A stretch of 64,000 nucleotides of DNA from Komagataeibacter melaceti (GTDB lineage Bacteria > Pseudomonadota > Alphaproteobacteria > Acetobacterales > Acetobacteraceae). Made by a program: the position numbers and the translations under genes. Below are positions 1-9,124 of the stretch, one piece after another. Location of the stretch: NCBI RefSeq assembly GCF_003403295.1, contig NZ_QUWV01000045.1, positions 1 to 64,000 of the forward strand. The letters run 5' to 3'. Under the pieces are notes generated by a model that worked only from the letters and a program-made list of their open reading frames with translations, was not told where the DNA came from and did not search any database. Position 1 is the first letter of the stretch. Every line of letters starts with the position of its first letter.

Positions 1-276
1 GGAGGGGGCGGGCGGCTGGGCCAGGATGTCATGGCCGGTGCCGGTGGAAGCCCCGCGGTTCATGACCGCCAGCGTCAGTGACAGCACCATGAACGCCGTG
101 CCCAGCACGGCGGTGGAGCGCGTGAGCAGCGTTGCCGTGCCGCGCCCGGACATGAAGGAACCCATGCCCTGCGACCCACCGATTCCAAGGCCGCCACCCT
201 CGCTGCGCTGGATCAGGATGGTGCCGATCAGCGCGATGGTGACAAACAGGTGCAGTAAAAGAAGAACTGTGATCAT
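1..276 (-). CDS. secG: SecG preprotein translocase subunit (3' end cut by window edge)
   Basis: SecG is the small membrane subunit that assists SecYE in protein export across the inner membrane. Ninety-two codons are visible without a stop, so the C-terminus lies beyond the left edge. The protein starts MITVLLLLHL, with a first membrane segment at about residues 3-20. A glycine-rich cytoplasmic loop follows (GGGLGIGGSQGMG) and a second membrane segment sits at about residues 50-70, which is the normal SecG layout. A GGAAAG lies just upstream of the chosen ATG. The gene follows tpiA by 37 bp on the same strand, and tpiA-secG is a common bacterial order. The call rests on topology and the glycine-rich loop and is fairly secure. 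Confidence 0.88.
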   Translation of the reverse strand, partial: MITVLLLLHLFVTIALIGTILIQRSEGGGLGIGGSQGMGSFMSGRGTATLLTRSTAVLGTAFMVLSLTLAVMNRGASTGTGHDILAQPPAPS

Positions 277-313
277 GCGTCTTTCCAGTTGATCCCCGCT
301 GGCCGCGCGGCAA

Positions 314-1057
314 TCACGACGGTCGGGCGGCGCGGACAAGCGGCACGAAGGTTTCGGCCTTCAGGCTGGCATTGCCCACCAGCGCCCCGTCCACGTGTTC
401 GACAGGCAGGATATCGGTGACATTGCGTTCGTTAACGGACCCACCATAAAGGATTCGGATCGTTTTGCCAGCATCCCCGAACTGGCGCACCAGTTCTTCA
501 CGGATGAAGGCCGCCATATCGGCAATATCCTGCTGCGACGCCGCCGTGCCCGAGCCGATGGCCCAGACCGGTTCATACGCCACGATGCCCCGGAATCCCT
601 GCGGCAGCGAGCCCTGTATCTGCCAGCCCACCGTTTCCTCTGATTCGCCGGAGGCGCGCTGGTCGGCGTTTTCACCCACACAGACGATGGGGGTCAGCCC
701 CGCCGCCATGGCGGCCACGGCCTTTTCACGCACCGTCTCGTCGAGTTCATGGTGTTCGCCACGGCGCTCCGAATGGCCAAGGATGACATACTCCACCCCC
801 AGATCCACCAGCATCGGTGCTGAAATGTCACCTGTATGGGCACCAGCCTTGTCCTGATGGCAGTCCTGCGCGCCAAGCGCCATGCCCGCCTTTTTTACCG
901 CAGGGCCAAGCCGGGCCAACTGCGTGAAGGGGGGGCAGACCACCACATCGGCCCGCGTGGGCAGGGTGGCCAGTTCCGTGGCCAGCCCCGCCACCAGGGC
1001 ATCGGCCTCAGCGCTCAGGCCGTTCATCTTCCAGTTGCCGACAATTATCTGCTTCAT
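314..1057 (-). CDS. tpiA: Triosephosphate isomerase
   Basis: The enzyme interconverts dihydroxyacetone phosphate and glyceraldehyde 3-phosphate in the cytoplasm. The 247-residue length is normal for the family. The N-terminal GNWKMNG holds the catalytic Lys (residue 10), VILGHSERR holds the electrophilic His, AYEPVWAIG holds the catalytic Glu, and LYGGSV near the C-terminus binds phosphate. The start is preceded by GGGAG about nine bases upstream. It is transcribed toward secG and divergently from ppiD. Nothing looks degraded. Confidence 0.97.
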   Translation of the reverse strand: MKQIIVGNWKMNGLSAEADALVAGLATELATLPTRADVVVCPPFTQLARLGPAVKKAGMALGAQDCHQDKAGAHTGDISAPMLVDLGVEYVILGHSERRGEHHELDETVREKAVAAMAAGLTPIVCVGENADQRASGESEETVGWQIQGSLPQGFRGIVAYEPVWAIGSGTAASQQDIADMAAFIREELVRQFGDAGKTIRILYGGSVNERNVTDILPVEHVDGALVGNASLKAETFVPLVRAARPS

Positions 1058-1320
1058 GTTTTTTACTCCCGCCCATGCCTTTGCCTGCGCTGTCCGCTGC
1101 GGGGCAGGGCATGGTTATCATGGCGCGCAGCCTACACCATGGCGCACCCGGCGTTGCAACCCGTGCGCACGCACAACGGGTGCGCGGGCACGGTAGTGCT
1201 GGTCAAACCGCCAGCGTGACCGTATGGTGCGCGACCGGAAAACAGGAGCCCCGCAGGCGCGCGTCGTGTGCATGCCATTTTCCGTCCGCCTTTTATCTTG
1301 GTCCCTGGTGCAGGTTTTTC

Positions 1321-3255
1321 ATGCTATCTTTTCTGTGTCGCGTGTTCATTGATTCATGGGTGGGACGCATCGTCGCCGGGCTGTTTTTCCTCGCCTTCAT
1401 CGGCTGGGGCGTGGGCGATGTGCTGATGGGCATCGGCACGGAACGCGCCGACGTGGCGGCCCGCGTGGGTGAGCAGACCATCCTGGTCCAGACCTACCAG
1501 AACGCGCTCCAGTCCGAGATGCCGCAGATCGCGCAGTCCATGCACCTGTCCGATCCATCGCAGATTCCTTCCGCCACGCGTGAGCAGGTGGCCCAGCAGG
1601 TGCTCCAGCGCCTGGTGCTTCAGGCCGAGATCGCGCTGGCGGCTGACCGGCATGGCCTGATCGTGCCCGATTCCTCGGTGCGTGACGAAATTTTCTCCAT
1701 CCCCGCGTTCAAGGGGCGTGACGGGCGCTTCGACCGTGCGCTGTTCAATGACCGCCTGCGCCGCACCGGCATGTCCGAGGGGCGGCTGGTTGATCTGGTC
1801 CGGCAGGAACAGGCGTCGCGCATGCTGCTCCAGCCGATTCGCGATGGCGTGGGCGTGCCCGACGTGATGACCCGCCGCCTGTTTGATTTCGAGGCCCAGA
1901 CCCGCACCATCGACCTTGTGCGCGTGCCCTTTGATACCCAGCAGCCCGCCGCTGCCCCGACCGAGGCGCAGGTCGCGCGCTACTACGCCAACCATCCGTG
2001 GGAATTCCAGGCCCCTGAATACCGCCATGCCCGCATTGTCGTGCTGTCGGCGGACACGATTGGCCATCAGCTCGACATATCTGATGCCGACCTGCGCGCG
2101 GCCTATCAGGCGCAGTCGCGCACCTTCAACACGCCCGAGCGGCGGAACGTGCAGGTCGTGACCGTGCCGACACAGGACCGCGCCATGGCCCTGCGCGCCC
2201 GGTGGGTGGATGGCGGAAACTGGGCGGATGTGCAGAAGGCGGCGGGCAAGGACGCCGCCGCCGTGGAACTGCCCGGCATCCGGCAGGGCGATGTGCCGTC
2301 CGCCGAACTGGGGCGTCAGATATTCGCCGCCCCCGCCGATGCGACGCAGGGGCCCGTCCAGAGCGAGGGGGGATGGGTCGTCTTCCGCGTGACTTCCATC
2401 ACGCCTGCCCATAGTGCGGCCTTTGATGATGTGAAGCAGGCCCTGCATGACCAGATCGCCCATACCCGCGCCGATGCGCTGGTGGCGGAACGGGTGCAGA
2501 AACTGCAGGATGCGATTGCGGGGGGCGGGCTGGATTCCATCCCGGCCGATCTCGGCGCCGTCGCGGTTTCGGGTGAACTGGACCAGAGCGGCCTGACGCA
2601 TGAGGGCACGCCCGCCCCCATACCGGGTGGCGATGCGGCGCGGCAGGCGATCATCGGGCGCATCTTCTCCCAGCCCAAGGGGGCCAATCCCGAACTGGTG
2701 CAGGGGCCGGACGGGGTATGGTACGCCGTATCCGTCGATGGGGTAACGCCCGCGCATGGGCTGGACCTGAAGGAAGCCGGTGCCCGTGTGGCAGCCGCAT
2801 GGCAGGCCGAGGCACGCCGCCATATGGCTGACCAGCAGGCCACGACCTTCTACACGCAGGCGCAGGAACATGGCGGCCTGGGGCAGGTCACGCCTGCCAT
2901 TGCCGGGCTGGAGCACAGCCAGCCGATCTCGCCCATCCAGCCCGCGCCGGAAATCCCGCGTGAGGTCGCGGCCCTGATCTTCCGCCTCGACCATCCGGGG
3001 CAGAGCGTGATGGTGGAAACGGACGGGGCCTACGTGGTCGCGACGCTGACCGGCATCACCCATCCCGACCCCGCCACGCGCAAGCCGCTTTATGACCGGG
3101 TGCGCGCCGGGCTGCTCCAGTCGATGGGCGATGACATTGAAATGAGCTACGGCAATGCGCTTGAAGGCATTGTCAGACCCAAGCCGAACAACGCCGCCAT
3201 CCGCGCGGTCATGGCCGAGGTTACGGGCAGAGAAAACACGGGAACAGGACAGTGA
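1321..3255 (+). CDS. ppiD: PpiD/SurA-type peptidyl-prolyl isomerase, membrane-anchored periplasmic chaperone
   Basis: This 644-residue protein looks like PpiD, a periplasmic folding factor tethered to the inner membrane near the Sec translocon. A short cytoplasmic N-terminus precedes one membrane segment (about residues 15-38, VGRIVAGLFFLAFIGWG). A SurA-N-like region follows (about 45-170, with GEQTILVQTY and AADRHGLIVPDSSVRDEIF), then a divergent parvulin domain (about 230-390) and a long C-terminal chaperone part. The frame is open further upstream, but the ATG at 1321 puts the membrane segment at the N-terminus as in the family. Its TGA overlaps the GTG start of trpE by four bases, so the trp genes are probably co-transcribed with it. 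The isomerase residues look divergent, so chaperone function is safer than catalysis. Confidence 0.9.
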   Translation: MLSFLCRVFIDSWVGRIVAGLFFLAFIGWGVGDVLMGIGTERADVAARVGEQTILVQTYQNALQSEMPQIAQSMHLSDPSQIPSATREQVAQQVLQRLVLQAEIALAADRHGLIVPDSSVRDEIFSIPAFKGRDGRFDRALFNDRLRRTGMSEGRLVDLVRQEQASRMLLQPIRDGVGVPDVMTRRLFDFEAQTRTIDLVRVPFDTQQPAAAPTEAQVARYYANHPWEFQAPEYRHARIVVLSADTIGHQLDISDADLRAAYQAQSRTFNTPERRNVQVVTVPTQDRAMALRARWVDGGNWADVQKAAGKDAAAVELPGIRQGDVPSAELGRQIFAAPADATQGPVQSEGGWVVFRVTSITPAHSAAFDDVKQALHDQIAHTRADALVAERVQKLQDAIAGGGLDSIPADLGAVAVSGELDQSGLTHEGTPAPIPGGDAARQAIIGRIFSQPKGANPELVQGPDGVWYAVSVDGVTPAHGLDLKEAGARVAAAWQAEARRHMADQQATTFYTQAQEHGGLGQVTPAIAGLEHSQPISPIQPAPEIPREVAALIFRLDHPGQSVMVETDGAYVVATLTGITHPDPATRKPLYDRVRAGLLQSMGDDIEMSYGNALEGIVRPKPNNAAIRAVMAEVTGRENTGTGQ

Positions 3256-4826
3256 CAGCAGACGCATCGCGCATACGCCCCTCCTTCCGGCAGCCTGATG
3301 CTGCCCTGCGTGGGGAGGCCCTTGCCGCCCTGCGCGCGGGGAATGCCGCACTCACCTGGCGCGTCGAACCCGCTGACCTGCTGACCCCGGTGGCCGCCTT
3401 CCTGCGCCTGTCGCGGCTGGCGCGCAGCCATGGCGGCAGCAATGGCGGGCATAACGCCTTTCTGCTGGAAAGTGTTGAGGGCGGGACCTCGCGCGGGCGC
3501 TATTCCGTTATTGGTCTGCTGCCGGACCTGATCTGGCGCTGCCATGACGGAAGCGCCAGTGTCTGCCATGACCCGGCCGCACCCGTGCATGAATTCACGC
3601 CCGAGGCCGATGCCCCGCTGGTCTCCCTGCGGCGCATCCTGCATGAAAGCCGCATGACGCTGCCCGAAGGCATGCCGCCCATGACGGGGGGCGTGTTCGG
3701 CTATCTTGGTTACGACATGATCCGGCAGGTCGAATACCTGCCCGACATGCCCGCCGATGACCTGAACCTGCCCGAAGGAATCCTGATCCGTCCCGGCCTG
3801 TTCGCCATATTCGACACGGTGCGTGACGAGCTGCTGCTGGCCGCCCCCCTGCGGCCCAAGGCCGGTGTGGCGCCCGAGACCCTGTGGGATGAGGCGCAGG
3901 CCCGCCTGCACGAAGCCCGCGCCGCGCTGTCCACCCCCGTGGAACTGCCGGATGGCCCGCAGGACGGGATCGCGCCGCCGGTGCCGGAATCCAACATGTC
4001 GCGGGATGAGTTCTGCAATGTCGTGCGCAGGCTGCAGGACTATATCGCGGCGGGGGATGCGTTCCAGATCGTGCCGAGCCAGCGCTTCAGCGCCGCGTTC
4101 AGCCTGCCGCCCTTCGCGCTGTATCGTGCGCTGCGGCGTATCAATCCCGCACCGTTCCTGTTCTATCTGGACCTTGACGGGTTCAGCCTGGTCGGTTCCT
4201 CGCCCGAGATACTGGTGCGCCTGCGCGAAGGCACCATGACGGTCCGCCCGCTGGCCGGAACCCGCCCGCGCGGGAACACGGTGGCCGAGGATCTGGCGCT
4301 GGAAGCCGAACTGCTGGCCGACCCCAAGGAACGTGCCGAGCACCTGATGCTGATCGACCTTGGCCGCAACGATGTGGGCCGGGTGTGCGAACTGGGTTCG
4401 GTCCGGGTGACGGAACAGTTCGTGATCGAGCGGTTCAGCCATGTCATGCACATCTCCTCCAACGTGGAGGGACGGCTGCGTCCCGGGCTGGAAGCGCTCG
4501 ACGCGCTCATGTCCGGCTTCCCCGCCGGCACCCTGACCGGCGCGCCCAAGATTCGCGCCATGCAGATCATTGATGAGGTCGAACCCACCCGGCGCGCCAC
4601 CTATGCCGGGTGCATCGGCTATTTTGGCCCCGATGGGGACATGGACACCTGCATCGGCCTGCGCATGGCGGTGGTGAAGGATGGCCGGATGTACGTGCAG
4701 GCAGGCTGTGGCGTTGTAGCCGACAGCATCCCCGATGCCGAATACGAGGAAACCCGCCAGAAAGCCCGCGCCCTGTTCCGCGCGGCGGAAGAGGCGGTGC
4801 GATTTGCCACGGGTGAGGGCGGATAA
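3252..4826 (+). CDS. trpE: Anthranilate synthase component I
   Basis: TrpE converts chorismate plus ammonia (delivered by TrpG) to anthranilate, the first committed step of tryptophan synthesis. The 524-residue protein has an N-terminal regulatory domain with LLES at residues 71-74, the element that binds tryptophan for feedback inhibition. The C-terminal chorismate-binding domain includes GFPAGTLTGAPK, GCIGYFG and AGCGVVADS. The start is a GTG overlapping the ppiD stop. The LLES motif and the adjacent trpG favour TrpE over PabB. Confidence 0.96.
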   Translation: MTADASRIRPSFRQPDAALRGEALAALRAGNAALTWRVEPADLLTPVAAFLRLSRLARSHGGSNGGHNAFLLESVEGGTSRGRYSVIGLLPDLIWRCHDGSASVCHDPAAPVHEFTPEADAPLVSLRRILHESRMTLPEGMPPMTGGVFGYLGYDMIRQVEYLPDMPADDLNLPEGILIRPGLFAIFDTVRDELLLAAPLRPKAGVAPETLWDEAQARLHEARAALSTPVELPDGPQDGIAPPVPESNMSRDEFCNVVRRLQDYIAAGDAFQIVPSQRFSAAFSLPPFALYRALRRINPAPFLFYLDLDGFSLVGSSPEILVRLREGTMTVRPLAGTRPRGNTVAEDLALEAELLADPKERAEHLMLIDLGRNDVGRVCELGSVRVTEQFVIERFSHVMHISSNVEGRLRPGLEALDALMSGFPAGTLTGAPKIRAMQIIDEVEPTRRATYAGCIGYFGPDGDMDTCIGLRMAVVKDGRMYVQAGCGVVADSIPDAEYEETRQKARALFRAAEEAVRFATGEGG

Positions 4827-4875
4827 GGCGATTTTATAGCGCCCGCAGGCATGATAGGATGGCACACGACATGCC

Positions 4876-4904
4876 GGGCCGGACCTGAAGGTTTGACCCG
4901 GCCC
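4876..4904 (+). promoter_or_regulatory. Stem-loop in the trpE-trpG spacer
   Basis: GGGCCGG at 4876-4882 pairs perfectly with CCGGCCC at 4898-4904, and the loop contains a further ACCT/AGGT pairing. There is no T-tract, so it is not a classical terminator. It lies 23 bp before trpG and could stabilise or pause the transcript. The structure is seen; any role is inference. Confidence 0.35.
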
Positions 4905-4916
4905 AGCGGAAAAGCC

Positions 4917-4931
4917 ATGATACGACCATGA
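4917..4931 (+). other. Minimal upstream reading frame overlapping the trpG start
   Basis: A four-codon frame (Met-Ile-Arg-Pro, then TGA) begins at 4917 and its TGA overlaps the trpG ATG in an ATGA. GGAAAAG sits 3-8 bases upstream of this short frame but about 14 bases from the trpG start, so ribosomes may load here and re-start at trpG. It contains no Trp codons, so it is not a classical trp leader peptide. Confidence 0.3.
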
Positions 4932-5524
4932 TCCTTCTGATCGATAATTATGACAGCTTCACCTTCAACCTCGTCCATTATCTGGGGGATCTGGGGGAGA
5001 AGTGTGACGTCTATCGCAACGATGCGATCAGCGTGGCTGACGCGCTGGCGCTGCGGCCCGAGGCCATTGTCATCTCCCCTGGCCCATGTTCGCCCAACGA
5101 GGCCGGTATATGCTGTGACCTGATTGCCGAGGCGGCAGGCAAGGTGCCGGTATTCGGTGTCTGTCTTGGTCATCAGGCCATCGGGCAGGTGTTTGGCGGG
5201 CAGGTGGTGCGCGCGCCGGTGCCCATGCATGGCAAGGTCTCGCCGGTCTATCACGATGGCACGGGCATTTTTGCCGGCATCCCGGAGCCGTTCAACGCCA
5301 CCCGCTACCACAGCCTGACCGTTGATCCCGACACGCTGCCCGATACGCTGGCCGTCACCGCACGGTCATCGGACGGGGTGATCATGGGGCTGCGCCACGC
5401 CAGCCTGCCGATATTTGGCGTGCAGTTCCACCCTGAAAGCATTGCATCCGAATACGGCCATGAAATCATGGCCAATTTCCTGTCCCTTGCGCGGGGCCGG
5501 AACACACCGCGCAAGGCTGCCTGA
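4928..5524 (+). CDS. trpG: Anthranilate synthase component II (glutamine amidotransferase)
   Basis: The class-I glutamine amidotransferase subunit hydrolyses glutamine and passes ammonia to TrpE. The 198-residue protein starts [12 protein letters not shown] and carries the full catalytic triad: Cys79 in GVCLGHQ, with His168 and Glu170 in QFHPES. It lies between trpE and trpD in the tryptophan operon, seven bases before trpD. Like many TrpG/PabA proteins it might also serve p-aminobenzoate synthesis, since no pabA is visible here. Confidence 0.95.
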   Translation: MILLIDNYDSFTFNLVHYLGDLGEKCDVYRNDAISVADALALRPEAIVISPGPCSPNEAGICCDLIAEAAGKVPVFGVCLGHQAIGQVFGGQVVRAPVPMHGKVSPVYHDGTGIFAGIPEPFNATRYHSLTVDPDTLPDTLAVTARSSDGVIMGLRHASLPIFGVQFHPESIASEYGHEIMANFLSLARGRNTPRKAA

Positions 5525-5530
5525 GCGGCC

Positions 5531-6646
5531 ATGAACAGCAGCACGGACCCCGCCCCGGCCCGCGAGGCAGAGTTCAGGGACATCCTCGCCCACCTGCTGG
5601 CGGGGCAGGACCTGTCACCCGCCATGGCGGGGGCGGCGTTCGGACAGATCATGGATGGCGCGGTGGGGGAAATCCCGCTGGCTGCCTTCCTGACCGCACT
5701 GCATATACGTGGCGAGAGCGTAACCGAACTGCATGCCGCCGTACGGGCCATGCGCGCACGTATGCTGGCGGTGCCGGACATGCCGGCGGGCGCCATGGAT
5801 GTATGCGGCACCGGCGGTGACGGGCTGGGCACGCTCAATGTCTCCACCGCCGTGGCCTTCGTGCTGGCGGCGCTCGGGGTGCCGGTGGTCAAGCATGGCA
5901 ACCGGGCGCTGTCCTCGCGCTCCGGGGCTACGGATGTGCTGCTGGAACTCGGCGTGCCCCTGCCGGTGGAAAACGGGCAGATCCGCGCAATGATGGCGCG
6001 CCACTGCGTGACGTTTCTTGCCGCGACCAGCCACCACCCGGCCATGCGGCATGTGGGCGCGGTGCGGCGCGGCCTGGGTTTTCGCACCATTTTCAATCTT
6101 GTCGGCCCGCTGTGCAATCCCGCCGGGGTTACGCGGCAGCTTGTGGGCGTGTTCTCCCCCACGTGGCTGGAAGTCATGGCCCGAACCCTGCGTGAAGCCG
6201 GGTCGGAGCGTGTCTGGGCGGTCAGCGGCGAATGTGGCGGGGGGCGGTTCATTGATGAAGTGACCCTTGCCGGTCCCACCCATGCCTGCGTGCTGGAGGG
6301 GGGCGAGATCTTCTCCCTCGCCCTCGACCCGGCGGCAACGGGCCTTACGCCCGCGCCGATCAGCGCCATCGCGGGGGGCACGCCCGCCCATAACGCCCGC
6401 GCGCTGCGCGAACTGGCCGAAGGGGCGGCGGGCGCGTACCGTGATACCGTCCTACTCAACGCGGCGGTGGCGCTGCATGTGGCGGGGCGGGGCGACACCA
6501 TCATCCGGGGCGGCGGGATTGACTATGCCGCCCTGCGCGGGAACATCGCCATTGCGGCCGAAGTTCTTGATCGTGGCGCGGTGCTTGCCGTGCTGGAGGC
6601 TGTCCGGAAGTTCCGGGCGGATGAGCCTAACAGAGTAACAGGGTAG
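5531..6646 (+). CDS. trpD: Anthranilate phosphoribosyltransferase
   Basis: TrpD joins anthranilate to phosphoribosyl pyrophosphate, the second dedicated step to tryptophan. The 371-residue protein has the PRPP loop GTGGDG at 93-98 and KHGNRALSS at 121-129, both diagnostic. The length is slightly above the usual 330-350 because of short N- and C-terminal tails. It starts six bases after trpG ends and is followed after three bases by trpC, so the operon is tight. Confidence 0.96.
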   Translation: MNSSTDPAPAREAEFRDILAHLLAGQDLSPAMAGAAFGQIMDGAVGEIPLAAFLTALHIRGESVTELHAAVRAMRARMLAVPDMPAGAMDVCGTGGDGLGTLNVSTAVAFVLAALGVPVVKHGNRALSSRSGATDVLLELGVPLPVENGQIRAMMARHCVTFLAATSHHPAMRHVGAVRRGLGFRTIFNLVGPLCNPAGVTRQLVGVFSPTWLEVMARTLREAGSERVWAVSGECGGGRFIDEVTLAGPTHACVLEGGEIFSLALDPAATGLTPAPISAIAGGTPAHNARALRELAEGAAGAYRDTVLLNAAVALHVAGRGDTIIRGGGIDYAALRGNIAIAAEVLDRGAVLAVLEAVRKFRADEPNRVTG

Positions 6647-6649
6647 AAA

Positions 6650-7528
6650 ATGAACGACACGCCAATGACCTCCCCCCAGACAGGTAGTGTCCAGCCCGCG
6701 GATGAAGATGGCATCCCCGATGTTCTGGAACGTATCTGTGCACGGACACGGGTGGACGTGGCGCAGCGCGCGAAAGTCATGCCGCTGAAGGAAATCACGG
6801 CCCGCGCGCGGGAAGTGAACACGCCGCCGCGTGGCTTTGGCCAGGCGCTCAAGCAGAAAACCGCCGACCACCAGATCGGCCTGATTGCGGAAATCAAGAA
6901 GGCCTCGCCTTCGGCCGGTATCCTGCGCCCGGATTACGAGCCCACGGTCATTGCCGCCGAATATGAAAAGGCGGGGGCCGCCTGCATCTCGGTCCTGACG
7001 GAAGGTTCGTGTTTCCATGGCAGCGCGGAAGACCTGACCCGTGTGCGAGAGGCGTGCAAGCTGCCGCTGCTGCGCAAGGATTTCATCATCGACCCGTGGC
7101 AGGTGCATGAAAGCCGCCTGATCGGGGCGGACTGCATCCTGCTCATCATGGTGATCCTGACCGATGCCGAGGCGGCTGAACTGCTCGACATCGCGCGCGG
7201 GCTGGACATGGACGTGCTGGTCGAGGTGCATGACGAGCAGGAACTGAACCGCGCGCTGGCGCTCGATACTTCTCTGATCGGCATCAACAACCGCAATCTC
7301 AAGACACTGCAGACCGATATCCAGACCACGCTGGACCTCGCCCCGCTGGTGCCGCCGGACCGGATCATCGTGTCCGAAAGCGGTATCCGCACGCATGCGG
7401 ATGTATTGCGGCTCAACGCGGTGGGGGCCTCGGGCTTTCTGGTGGGTGAAAGCCTGCTGCGGCAGGAAGATGTGGGGGCTGCCGTCCACGCCCTGCTGGG
7501 CACCACCGCCACCGGGACCGCGCCATGA
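6650..7528 (+). CDS. trpC: Indole-3-glycerol-phosphate synthase
   Basis: TrpC closes the indole ring by converting CdRP to indole-3-glycerol phosphate. The 292-residue TIM-barrel protein has the family signature [13 protein letters not shown] at about 78-90 (Glu81, Lys83, Ser86), then [15 protein letters not shown] and SESGI. It is a monofunctional TrpC, not fused to TrpF; trpF, trpB and trpA are not in this window. Its stop overlaps the moaC start in an ATGA. Confidence 0.97.
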   Translation: MNDTPMTSPQTGSVQPADEDGIPDVLERICARTRVDVAQRAKVMPLKEITARAREVNTPPRGFGQALKQKTADHQIGLIAEIKKASPSAGILRPDYEPTVIAAEYEKAGAACISVLTEGSCFHGSAEDLTRVREACKLPLLRKDFIIDPWQVHESRLIGADCILLIMVILTDAEAAELLDIARGLDMDVLVEVHDEQELNRALALDTSLIGINNRNLKTLQTDIQTTLDLAPLVPPDRIIVSESGIRTHADVLRLNAVGASGFLVGESLLRQEDVGAAVHALLGTTATGTAP

Positions 7529-8016
7529 CATCGCCCCGCCTGTCACATCTGGACGCGGCGGGGCACGCGGTCATGGTCGATGTCTCGGCCAAACCCGATA
7601 CGCGGCGTGAGGCGGTGGCGCACGGTCTGGTCAGGATGCGCCCCGAGACACTGGCCATGATCATGGCGGGGCAGATGCCCAAGGGCGACGTGCTGGCCAC
7701 CGCGCGCATTGCGGGCATCATGGCGGCCAAGAAGACATCGGACCTGATCCCGCTGTGCCACCCGCTGGCCATTTCCTCCGTGCGGGTGGAGCTTGCGCCC
7801 GATGCGGCGGGGCAGGGGGTGGAGATCACCGCCCGTGTGCGCACCACCGGGCCGACCGGCGTGGAAATGGAGGCCCTGACCGCCGCCTCCGTCGCCGCGC
7901 TGACGCTGTATGACATGTGCAAGGCCGTCGAGCGGGACATGGAGATCTGTCAGATACACGTGATCCATAAATCCGGCGGGGCTTCCGGTACTTATAACCG
8001 CGTGGCGCCCCCATGA
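7525..8016 (+). CDS. moaC: Cyclic pyranopterin monophosphate synthase
   Basis: MoaC converts the MoaA product into cyclic pyranopterin monophosphate in molybdenum cofactor synthesis. The 163-residue protein shows LCHPL (77-81), EMEAL (114-118), DMCKA (130-134, holding the conserved catalytic Asp and Lys) and KSGG near the C-terminus. It overlaps trpC by four bases. In many alphaproteobacteria moeA follows moaC, but here the pyruvate dehydrogenase genes come next and no moeA is visible. Confidence 0.95.
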   Translation: MTSPRLSHLDAAGHAVMVDVSAKPDTRREAVAHGLVRMRPETLAMIMAGQMPKGDVLATARIAGIMAAKKTSDLIPLCHPLAISSVRVELAPDAAGQGVEITARVRTTGPTGVEMEALTAASVAALTLYDMCKAVERDMEICQIHVIHKSGGASGTYNRVAPP

Positions 8017-8107
8017 CGGAACGGGACCCCATTTCGCACCTGTAACGCCCATGTCGTGGCAGGAGCGCAGGCAAGAGCGCTCTGGCAACAAGAAGCAAGG
8101 ACCTTCG

Positions 8108-9118
8108 ATGAGTAACGAGACAGATCCCGGCCTGTCAGGTGGCCATAACAGCCGGACCATGGCCGAGGCCGACCTCAAGCACGCCTATTACCAGATGGTG
8201 CTTATCCGCCGGTTCGAGGAGCGCGCGGGCCAGTTGTATGGCATGGGGCTGATCGGGGGGTTCTGTCACCTCTATATCGGCCAGGAAGCGGTCGTGGTCG
8301 GGATTCAGGCGGAGCTGAAGCAGGGGGACAAGATCATCACCTCCTACCGTGACCACGGGCAGATGCTGGCGGCGGGCATGGACCCGCGCGGGGTGATGGC
8401 GGAGCTGACCGGGCGTGAGGGTGGCTATTCCCACGGCAAGGGCGGCTCCATGCACATGTTCTCCTCCGAGAAGCATTTCTATGGCGGGCACGGCATCGTG
8501 GGCGCGCAGGTCTCGCTCGGGATCGGGCTGGCCTTTGCCAACAAGTACCGTGGCACGGATGAGGTCTCGGTCACCTATTATGGTGAAGGCGCTTCCAACC
8601 AGGGCCAGGTTTACGAGAGCTTCAACCTCGCGGCCCTGCACAAGCTGCCCTGCCTGTTCGTGCTCGAAAACAACCGCTACGGCATGGGCACCAGCGTCGA
8701 GCGTGCTTCGGCATCGAAGGAACTGTGGCGCAATGGCGAACCGTGGGGCATCCCCGGCATGCATGTCGATGGCATGGACGTGAACGCCGTGCGCGCGGCG
8801 GCGCATGAGGCCGTGGCCCATTGCCGCGCGGGCAAGGGCCCGGTGCTGATGGAGGTCGATACCTATCGCTACCGTGGCCATTCCATGTCGGACCCGGCAA
8901 AATACCGCCAGCGTTCCGAGGTGGATGAAATACGCAAGAACCATGACCCCATCGACCGCGTGCGGCGCGAGCTGCTGGAAATGGGCGTGGCCGAGGGCGA
9001 ACTAAAGGCCATGGATGACAAGGTGCGTGAGATCGTGACCGATGCGGCGACATTCGCCCAGACCAGCCCCGAACCGGACCCGTCGGAGCTGTGGACAGAT
9101 GTGCTGGTGGAAAGCTGA
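8108..9118 (+). CDS. pdhA: Pyruvate dehydrogenase E1 component, alpha subunit
   Basis: PdhA and PdhB form the thiamine-diphosphate E1 enzyme that decarboxylates pyruvate and loads acetyl groups on lipoyl domains. The 336-residue protein has the ThDP motif beginning GEGASNQGQ and ending near NNRYGMG, and the YRYRGHSMSD loop of the alpha-subunit family. The ATG at 8108 is preceded by AAGCAAGGA at good spacing, although the frame stays open upstream. The leader contains a 10-bp palindrome at 8074-8083 (AGAGCGCTCT). It is first in a pdhABC-lpd-lipA series. Confidence 0.95.
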   Translation: MSNETDPGLSGGHNSRTMAEADLKHAYYQMVLIRRFEERAGQLYGMGLIGGFCHLYIGQEAVVVGIQAELKQGDKIITSYRDHGQMLAAGMDPRGVMAELTGREGGYSHGKGGSMHMFSSEKHFYGGHGIVGAQVSLGIGLAFANKYRGTDEVSVTYYGEGASNQGQVYESFNLAALHKLPCLFVLENNRYGMGTSVERASASKELWRNGEPWGIPGMHVDGMDVNAVRAAAHEAVAHCRAGKGPVLMEVDTYRYRGHSMSDPAKYRQRSEVDEIRKNHDPIDRVRRELLEMGVAEGELKAMDDKVREIVTDAATFAQTSPEPDPSELWTDVLVES

Positions 9119-9124
9119 TTAAAG

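Noticed and set aside
1159-1181. Inverted repeat ACCCGT/ACGGGT between tpiA and ppiD
   Set aside because: Six-base arms are expected by chance in GC-rich sequence, and no promoter elements align with it.
1354-3351. 665-codon open frame on the minus strand opposite ppiD
   Set aside because: It mirrors the codon structure of a clear gene on the other strand and encodes a His/Arg/Gly-rich, domain-free product, as expected in high-GC DNA.
3147-4865. 572-codon minus-strand frame opposite trpE
   Set aside because: trpE carries full family motifs on the plus strand; the antisense frame has none.
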